DNA of 64,000 nucleotides from Psilocybe azurescens (taxonomy: Eukaryota; Basidiomycota; Agaricomycetes; Agaricales; Agrocybaceae): contig JAJIRX010000871.1 of NCBI GenBank assembly GCA_023853785.1, positions 124,001 to 188,000 of the forward strand. The letters run 5' to 3'. Each line of letters opens with the position of its first letter. Positions within the stretch are counted from its first letter, which is position 1. Positions 56,979-64,000 of this stretch are shown in pieces. A program made the position numbers and the translations under genes. Below the pieces are notes generated by a model. The model searched no databases and was not told the origin of the DNA. It was given only the letters and a program-made list of their open reading frames with translations.

Positions 56979-59900
56979 ATGAGCTGCTGCGGAGAGCCCA
57001 ACAACAATATTCCCGCCGCAAACAGGGCCCTACCCCAGCACACGGGCGGCACGATCGTCAATCAACCAGGGTACATTCCCGGGCTGGAGAAACCCCAGTA
57101 TTTCCAACAACCGAGCATTTCGCCGCCACCTGCAATTCATGCCAACGCATTTTCGGCTAATGGGCAGCAGCAGACTATTCAGCAGCAGCAGACAGGATGG
57201 GGACAGTCTCCGTCTCCTCCGCCGAATGACTTTGGTCAAATGAATGGTGCATCGACGAACACGACTTTCAATGGAACTTATAATGGCGCATCATTTAACG
57301 TCAACAACGGCTTCTCTGCTTCAAATACACCTCTGATGCGTCCCGGGTCTGCCCATACGCCCAGCATGTCCATATCGACGCCACCACCTCCGAATGCTCT
57401 GCCAAACGCCCCTGTGCAAGACGAAGGAAAGATGTCCATCTCTATCGATTTTGGTATGTGATCATGCTCTTGCTCCATTTAACTTGACTTATCTTTTATT
57501 ATCGTTGTTTTTGCTAGGTACCACTTTCTCTGGTGTCGTAAGTCTTAGCTTTCAATCCATCTAGATATCCTGGTTCTTATCCTGTTTCCTTTAGGCATTT
57601 GGCTCATCACGTATCGCTGGTGGCAAAATTCAACAAATTCTGCAATGGCCCGGATCATTCGAGACGTTCAGAAAGGTTCGTCACAGTCAGAGTACGTATT
57701 ACGACTGCATGCCAACCTGCCCTTCAGATACCCACCTGTTTGCTGTACGATGAGTATGGTCAAGTGCTCGCATGGGGATTGGAAGCCAAGAATGCCGCCC
57801 CAATGCCAGGAACCACCCGATGCGAATGGTTCAAGCTTTTCCTCGAGCCTCACGCTCTGCGAGATGAGGCTTCCATCGATCCTCGTCTCCCCGCAATACC
57901 CGTAAGTAATTTGGAGAACCAGATCCAGTGACTTGAACATCACATCTTACTCTTAGTTGCCTTAATAGCCAGGCAAAAAAGCTCTCGATCTCATCATCGA
58001 CTTCCTCAGCTGCCTTTGGGAATACGCAAAAGATCAAATAACTAGGGAAATAGGTGTTGTCGCCGATCTTAGTAAGTGGAATCTAAATCTAACCAAGTAC
58101 GTAAAGTCGTAATTGACATTTCTATCCACCATTTCCAGATACCGCCGACGTCTGGCTTACGGTGCCTGCTGCCTGGGATGCTAGAGGATGTGATATCATG
58201 AGAGAGGCTGCAATCACGGCTGGACTTGTACAGAGCTCGCGAGCTGGAGACAACTCCTGGCGAGACCGTCTTAGGATCATTACAGAGCCAGAAGCAGCTG
58301 CAGTACACTGCGCTCAACTCAATGATCTCCATCATCTGAAACCATCCCAAAATTTCATTGTCTGTGATGCCGGAGGCGGTACTGTCGACCTCGCTGTCTA
58401 CAAGGTCAGCAACGTCTTCTTCATGGTTATAAATTCACACATATTGACATTTACTCCAAATTCAACACAATCCCGATACCTCGCCGTCTTGTCACTTCCG
58501 CGGATATGATGATGCTTGCTTGCTTAGATTATTGGCCAAATGGCGAACCTCGAAATTGCGGAGATGTGCGCACGCTCAGGTGCCAATTGCGGAAGTCTTT
58601 TCCTCGACTTCCGATTCCGAGAACTGGTCAAGGTTGGTTCCTATTACAACGAAAGATGTAGATGAATGACGTACTCATCTATGCTGCATAGACCCTTCTG
58701 GGCGACCATCCCACCCATCTTGATCCACCTTCATTGGCATACTTCAGTCAGTGACGTCCGGGTGTTCTGATTTGATGAGCAATCTAACCTGTATCCGCAT
58801 CCTGCGACTGCGCAGTGCATTCGTTTAGCGAAACGGAGAAATTGAGTTACATTGGTGTCCAGGACGATGGTTTGTGGAAAAACGGCGGCTGAAGATTATG
58901 TCCCTCTCTAACATTGACATCTTGTTTTTTTTTCTTCTTTTTTTCAGAGAATATGTTCCATTTCACATGCTTCAATGTTGAAGACCCGCACGACCCCTCT
59001 GTTGGGTTGATTAATGGACAACTGTCTATCCCTGGCGTACTATTGCGGAGAGAAGTTTTTGACCCCGTGGTAAACGAGGTCAGTATTTTTATTTTTGAAT
59101 GATGGTGTATTCGCGGACTTTTGTTCTAAAATTAAATTTCATATATTTTGTCCGTTCAAGGTACTGCAACTAATTGAGGACCAAATCGCAAGAGTGGATC
59201 AGCCTATCCATGCTCTTCTTCTTGTGGGAGGTTTCGCCGGCAGCGAATACCTGAAACAACGTGTCCAGGTTTATATTTATTTCTCTTTTTTATAATGATT
59301 GTTCTGGAGCAAGTCCGTGCTAATTATTGATATGATGATGCACAGGAACAATTCTCGAGTCGGATCCGAGTCATCGCTCGTCCTCCTGACGCTGATACTG
59401 CTACACTGAGAGGCGCGGCTGCTTATGGATTAGCGCGACGTCCCCTCGTTTCGAGTGTCATCGCACCCCGCTCGTATCTCATGAAGGCACGTGTGGAGGA
59501 GTATCGGCGTTCAATCCTGCCGTTATGCTAATGGGTGTTTTCTCTTAGGTCAAACTGCCGGCTGAGCAAGAGGACTGGCTGAAGCGGCCTGCTTATATCA
59601 GGAATAATGACGCTGGTGTTCCGATTTGCGAAAATAGGTGCGCTGTCTTGTGTTTCTTTGCTTATTTCCGCTTTGTTCGAGCCGGCGGCTTAGGTTGCAA
59701 TATCTTGTATCGAAGGGAGCAATACTCCGTAAAGGGTATATCATCCTCCCCATATACTTTATTGCGTTAATTATGTTTGGCTCACATGTTACGATTCAGG
59801 CAACGTCTGACGACAAAATTTTGGTACATTGACATTTTTTTCCCTTTCAAATCTCCTTTTGGACCTAACTTTTCTATGTTTGTAGCAAATTCTCGCAGTC

Positions 59901-60364
59901 ATCTCAAGGCGAGTGAAAAACCGTGGTGTTCATAGCCGTACAGTGAGGGACTTACCTAAGTCGATTGTGCAGATTCCTCGTTCGTCGCTACACTCTATAC
60001 AAGTGATTCCGACAAGATAATGAGGTACACGGACGAGGGCGAGACGAGCGAGCTCTGCAAGTGGACAGTCGACCTGTCCTCTCTGCCGACATTCCGCCAG
60101 AACGCCGCCACGCCACAAACGGGCGGGTTCTATACAGGTGTGTAAAGACCACGGTCGTTACTTCTCTTTAGAGTCGTTTCTAACGGAAAATTCAATAATG
60201 ATAAGAATTCGAGTTGGGGTTGGAGCTGGACAGCGCCGAAGTCCGTGGAATCGTGCTGTTCAATAATCAGGAATGGGGAAGGTTTGCTTCGGGTTCTCTT
60301 GTTCCTTCTTCTGCCTAGGCTGACCTAGCTTTTTTAAAGGGTTACGTTTGATTTTATGGCTTAA
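56979..60364 (+). CDS. Hsp70-family (HSPA12-like) actin-fold ATPase with Gln/Asn/Pro-rich N-terminus
   Basis: This is a divergent Hsp70-type nucleotide-binding protein lacking the usual substrate-binding domain. The ATG at 56979 gives MSCCGEPNNNIPAANRALPQ and a disordered 150-residue leader rich in Gln, Asn, Ser and Pro. The ATPase core begins SISIDFGTTFSGVAFGSSRI (phosphate-1 loop). It continues with IPTCLLYDEYGQVLAWGLEA, DVWLTVPAAWDARGCDIMRE, ITEPEAAAVHCAQL, CDAGGGTVDLAVYK (phosphate-2) and HALLLVGGFAGSEYLKQRVQ (adenosine motif). Next is ARPPDADTATLRGAAAYGLA, and later exons give YTSDSDKIMRYTDEGETSEL, LGLELDSAEVRG and, last, VTFDFMA (TAA 60362-60364). Most introns are GT-AG, but 59909-59972 uses GC-AG. 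Frames are intact through at least 14 exons. Related proteins are numerous in mushrooms; client and role are unknown. Confidence 0.88.
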
Positions 60365-60869
60365 TTTTCATGATTGGTTATGTATTTTCTGCCTGGAGTA
60401 CATGATGGTTTTATTTATTTCTCTCTCTGTGAGCTTACGTGAACAACTGAAGCCTTCTCTCCGTTCTGTTCGACTCGGAAAATCCAAGGTGCTATTACAT
60501 CTAGGAAACAGCTGCTCCTGGTGTGAAGATGGCGTTATCTTCGGCGGACATGTTGCTAGCAAGTCGAGAAGCCGGATGTATAAACGATATCTATTTACTG
60601 TCTCTCTCAGAAAAAAAGTACAATTATGCAAGATCATGATCCATTCAGGGAAGCAAATCGTATCGGGAGGAAGAATGAAAGCGAGTCCCAAAGATTGGCT
60701 TTTCTATTATACGATTGATTCCACGGGTTATGGCCTTATCGGAGGACCAAGGCCCAGTTTCTCGGTGAGTGACTGATCCGGGGATTGCCGGGGAGTAACG
60801 GCAAAGAGCGATTACGGGCATACGAATCGAGAGTCAGTTGTCAGCTCTCAGCGACCTCCTGTTTGGCAA
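60365..60869. other. Intergenic
   Basis: Between co-oriented Hsp70-like and ALO genes. A 142-codon open frame (60348-60776) overlaps the last Hsp70 exon in another frame and shows no domain, so it is not called. Confidence 0.45.
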
Positions 60870-60877
60870 TATAAAAA
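60870..60877 (+). promoter_or_regulatory. TATA box of the ALO gene
   Basis: TATAAAAA lies 58 bp upstream of the adopted ATG at 60935, giving a 5' UTR of about 30 nt. Confidence 0.5.
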
Positions 60878-60934
60878 CCCGCCGAGCAAAAAAAATAAAT
60901 TGGTGTGTATTTTACATCCATCACAATCCCAGCC

Positions 60935-62616
60935 ATGCCATCTCAGCTCACTGCTAGGCCTAGTGATATACCCCTCAATAATCTCTACAATCTCCTGGAG
61001 CCTATCACTGTGTCCAAGGACAATGTCCGGTTCACCAACTGGGGTCAGACTTTTGTCTGTACGCCGTCATCTATCTTCGAGCCGGAGAACGAGTTTCAGT
61101 GTGAACTCGTTCTAGAGCTCGCCAGGAGGGAGGGAAGACACTCAGGGTGGCTGGTGTCGGCCACAGTCCCAGCGATCTAGCTTGCACCAACGAATTCATG
61201 TTGCGCACCACCAAACTCAATCGGGTCCTCGAGGTTTGTCTTCGGCATTCTATCGTGCTTTGACCCTTTGTTTAACGTGTTTCAGGTTAACACAGAGAAA
61301 CGATACGTCGTTGCTCAAGGAGGGATCACGCTCAACGATCTGCACGCTCAGCTGGACAAAAACAATCTCGCGATGATTAACCTCGGTTCCATATCCGAGC
61401 AGTCCTTGGCCGGCGTCGTAACGACCGCAACGCATGGATCCGGGATGGCATATGGCGTCATTTCGACCAACGTCATGGCCCTGTCTCTGCTGCTCGCAGA
61501 CGGCTCTCGAATTACCTGCTCGCGCAATGAGCATGCCGATCTCTTTTTGGCGTCGATTTGCGGTCTCGGCACAACGGGCATCATACTCAGCATTCAACTC
61601 GAGGTCGAACCCGCGTATAGGCTAAAGGAGTTGCAGCAGTCACTACCGTTTGATGATGTCGTGCAGAATCTGGATAAGATTGCACATTCAGCCGAGCATG
61701 TCCGACTATGGTGGTATCCATCAAATGGGACGATACGCTGCAGTTACGCGAATCGTACAGATGAGGTTCGTCCTACAGCTTCGTTTCCGTTCTTCTCTGA
61801 TTAATCATCATTCTTGTAGCCCAAAAAACCTGCTGGAAGTTGGTGGTGGCACACATTAATGGGCTATCACGTTGTCCAATTATTCTTGTTCCTCGGACGG
61901 TACTTCCTATTTTTAAACACATGGGTAGCCAATTTTGCCTGCTGGTTATCAAGTGGGGATACAGTTGGGATTGACGATAGCTACAAGATTTTCAACGTTG
62001 ACTGTCGGGTGAGTCTAATGTTCGCTGACGTCATAATCACGCGATATTGACCCTTCTTGCCTTTGTCAGTACCCACAACATACCACAGAGTGGGCTATTC
62101 CATACGAGAATACGCTAGCTTGTCTGCGCGAATTACGCGACTACCTGGACAAGGAATACCAGGATCCTGATGGCATACGCCCCCATTTTCCCATCGAAAT
62201 CCGGTTCTCTGCTAGTGATGACATTTGGCTCAGCCCAAGTAGCGGCCAGCGCACATGTTGGATCGGAATCGTCCAATACAAGTACGTCGACACCCCATTT
62301 ACGCTTCTCTTCTTTCGGGTTTTAGTTATCTTATTCGCTGAACCCCTATTTCAAAAGGCCTTATGGATTCAATGTGCCCTATCGGAAGCTTTTCCAAGCG
62401 TACGAAGATATTGTCGTGCAGCATCACGGCCGCCCTCATTGGGCCAAAGCTCACCGCCTGCGCCCCGATTCTCTTCGGACACTTTATCCACGTTTCGACG
62501 ACTTCAGACGTATCATGGAGAAGGTTGATCCCAGTGGTATTTTTCGCAACGACTATGTCGAACGTCATATACTGGGAAAGCCGTTAGACCCGAGGGTATA
62601 CAAGGAACACTCATAA
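60935..62616 (+). CDS. D-arabinono-1,4-lactone oxidase
   Basis: This FAD-dependent mitochondrial outer-membrane-type enzyme makes D-erythroascorbate, the fungal ascorbate analogue. The start MPSQLTARPSDIPLNNLYNL at 60935 is followed by VRFTNWGQTFVCTPSSIFEP and VAGVGHSPSDLACTNEFML (FAD-binding loop). Then come YVVAQGGITLNDLHAQL, VVTTATHGSGMAYGVISTNV, SICGLGTTGIILSIQLEVEP, and a hydrophobic segment VVQLFLFLGRYFLFLNTWVA. The C-terminus has IEIRFSASDDIWLSPSSGQR, GRPHWAKAHRL (the H-W-A-K motif of aldonolactone oxidases) and YPRFDDFRRIMEKVDPSGIF. Stop at 62614-62616. One frame break lies in a G3 run at 61132-61134; one added G restores ARREGKTLRVAG. There are about four introns. The motif set is specific, and length (about 500 residues) fits. 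Confidence 0.93.
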
Positions 62617-62802
62617 CTCTGTTTCTTTGGCCCTGTTTCTGAAAATAGCGATAGCGGAGGCGTAACGTCCTTTCTGTGTGCCATTTTCTCTCAGTGGGGA
62701 TCCCCACCGAAGAAGACGACTTTCCTTCTTAGATCTTTCCCGCTTATCAATGGAGAACCACACTTATAATACAAACTTTGTATACAATCTTCCGACAACC
62801 CC

Positions 62803-63923
62803 CTATAGCCCTAATTGCTCCCTAATAGATTCTCGCACGAGCCTTTCATATTCAGGACGATTGTCTCGGTATAATTTACAGCAGTCAATGTTCGCACCGC
62901 TTTCGAGGTTGGGTTCTAGATTTATTTTTTCCACAAGAAAAAAAAAGGGAGAGGCGATGTCATCGGCGAATCCAGTAATGCATATCACAGACATATGTCG
63001 AAGCATAAAAGAAAAAAGTTACCCACCTGCGAGCATAGAGATGACGCTGAGAATGACTTTCTCGACGCTTTGGACGGGACTCCATCTCTCCGAGGCTTGT
63101 TCATACATCGTGGGATCGTCTCCGGGCGTGTGGAGGATTGAGATGCAGACATTTCCATCTGGGTAGACTAGGGAGGAGGAGACGGATTATGGGGGGAGTG
63201 CGTTAAATTAACCGTGGACACATCCATATTCGAAGCAGTGGGTTCTCACTGTTGGGATGGAACAATGGCGGGTCGAACTTCATCTTGAACGGGGACAGTG
63301 GGTAGTCGGCGGGCTGTATGGGAAAGATGGTTAGTCAGATTTCAGGTTTTCGTCCTTCGTTCTCGTAAACACTCCACCACCACTGGATAGGACGACGTGG
63401 GGTGAAATTGTAAAATGCAAACGTACAAATGTCAGCTTGGCGGCGAACACGCCGCCTTCCTGTAAATGGTTTGTACAAAATGGACCAGTTCCCCGGGATG
63501 GTCAGCAATCATGAAATGGCTAGGCGCATTCGCCGTCCAGGGATAATTGACATACGAAAGGTGTATCTTTTGGCCCGCAAATCAGCGCCTCCCATGTAAA
63601 GAAATCAGACTCGGTGATCGGGCCTTGAAAAACAAGAATATGTCAGTTGGGATTCCATCCTTACGGGTAATGGTCCCCTGCTGATTGAAATGGGACCACG
63701 ACACAAAGCCAGACGTACCAGCAGTGAACATCCCATCCGGCGAGCCTACAAAACCCGATTTGTACCAACCAATAAAGGTTTCAAACGAAATCAATTCGTA
63801 AGTACCATTGCCATGCAAGGAAGAGAGAATTTAATTGAAATATTGACCTCCAGAAGTCAGCTGCTTGTATTCTGTCATCAGGCGGCGGAGAGCGGTTTTG
63901 CTATTCGAGTCTCTGCCTGCCAT
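62803..63923 (-). CDS. Ubiquitin-conjugating enzyme E2, Ubc7/UBE2G2 type
   Basis: This E2 works with ER-associated degradation E3 ligases. The ATG at 63923 gives [20 protein letters not shown]. Small exons follow, SPDGMFTAG and then [20 protein letters not shown]. An exon gives [11 protein letters not shown] and the next [20 protein letters not shown], where the catalytic Cys is in V-C-I-S. It continues [20 protein letters not shown]; the 13-residue insertion after the active Cys is characteristic of Ubc7/UBE2G2. The last exon reads [20 protein letters not shown], then [17 protein letters not shown] and TAG at 62803-62805. There are five or six introns and no frame breaks. Unlike yeast Ubc7 it has a short Ser/Asn N-terminal extension. 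It converges on the ALO gene with 186 bp between the stops. Confidence 0.92.
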
Positions 63924-64000
63924 TTCGTCTTGGTCTTGTCCGTCTCCGAGGTCGGTGGTCTGAGGTATTGGTGGCGGTGGTGGTTGTTATTGCTGATTTA

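Noticed and set aside
60348..60776. 142-codon open frame on plus
   Set aside because: It overlaps the last Hsp70-like exon in another frame, has no domain and no splice partners.

Overview
The window looks like nuclear DNA of a mushroom-forming basidiomycete (Agaricomycetes). The evidence is genes split by many 45-80 nt GT-AG introns, housekeeping proteins of fungal type (Nup192, Noc2, Sft2, cytosolic leucyl-tRNA synthetase, D-arabinono-1,4-lactone oxidase, Ubc7), and several families that I know as expanded in mushrooms: caspase-domain proteases, NACHT proteins, ankyrin proteins with a Trp-rich tail, HSPA12-like Hsp70 proteins, and the 5-hmdU-kinase-helical/chromodomain family.

The left 24 kb is accessory in character. 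It holds three paralogous caspase-domain genes (two on minus at 1-5182, one on plus at 11224-13392) around a Kes1/Osh4-type oxysterol-binding protein (6226-7752) and a probable small secreted cysteine-rich protein (8626-8908). Next come an ankyrin/Trp-repeat protein (13699-15421), a multi-exon orphan-family gene (16573-19386), an 871-bp non-autonomous transposon with perfect 29-bp terminal inverted repeats and an 11-bp target-site duplication (19521-20391), and a decayed aspartic-protease-like gene (about 20710-21840). The section ends with a conserved uncharacterised gene (23179-24233).

The right 40 kb is mostly conserved core genes: LeuRS (24552-28354), a flavin-reductase-like protein (29118-30252), Sft2 (32806-33789), Nup192 (34050 to about 41194), a hypermodified-base enzyme fold fused to a chromodomain (41532-43221), and a METTL14-type MT-A70 protein with a very long Met-Gly tail (44494-47522). 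Noc2 (51212-54084), a small conserved protein (54700-55084), an Hsp70-like ATPase (56979-60364), ALO (60935-62616) and Ubc7/UBE2G2 (62803-63923) follow. A NACHT-domain gene (48120-50262) sits among them and appears to be a chimera with an unrelated conserved C-terminus.

Most apparent breaks in these genes are single-base length changes in homopolymer runs: 15 of them in seven otherwise intact genes, six in LeuRS alone. They look like sequencing or assembly errors rather than mutations, and the gene models below are drawn across them. Functionally the window combines two possible cell-death or non-self-recognition gene types (caspases, NACHT) and two nucleic-acid-modification folds (MT-A70; hmdU kinase helical domain plus chromodomain) with ordinary housekeeping functions. 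I see no operons, CRISPR arrays, rRNA or recognisable tRNA genes.
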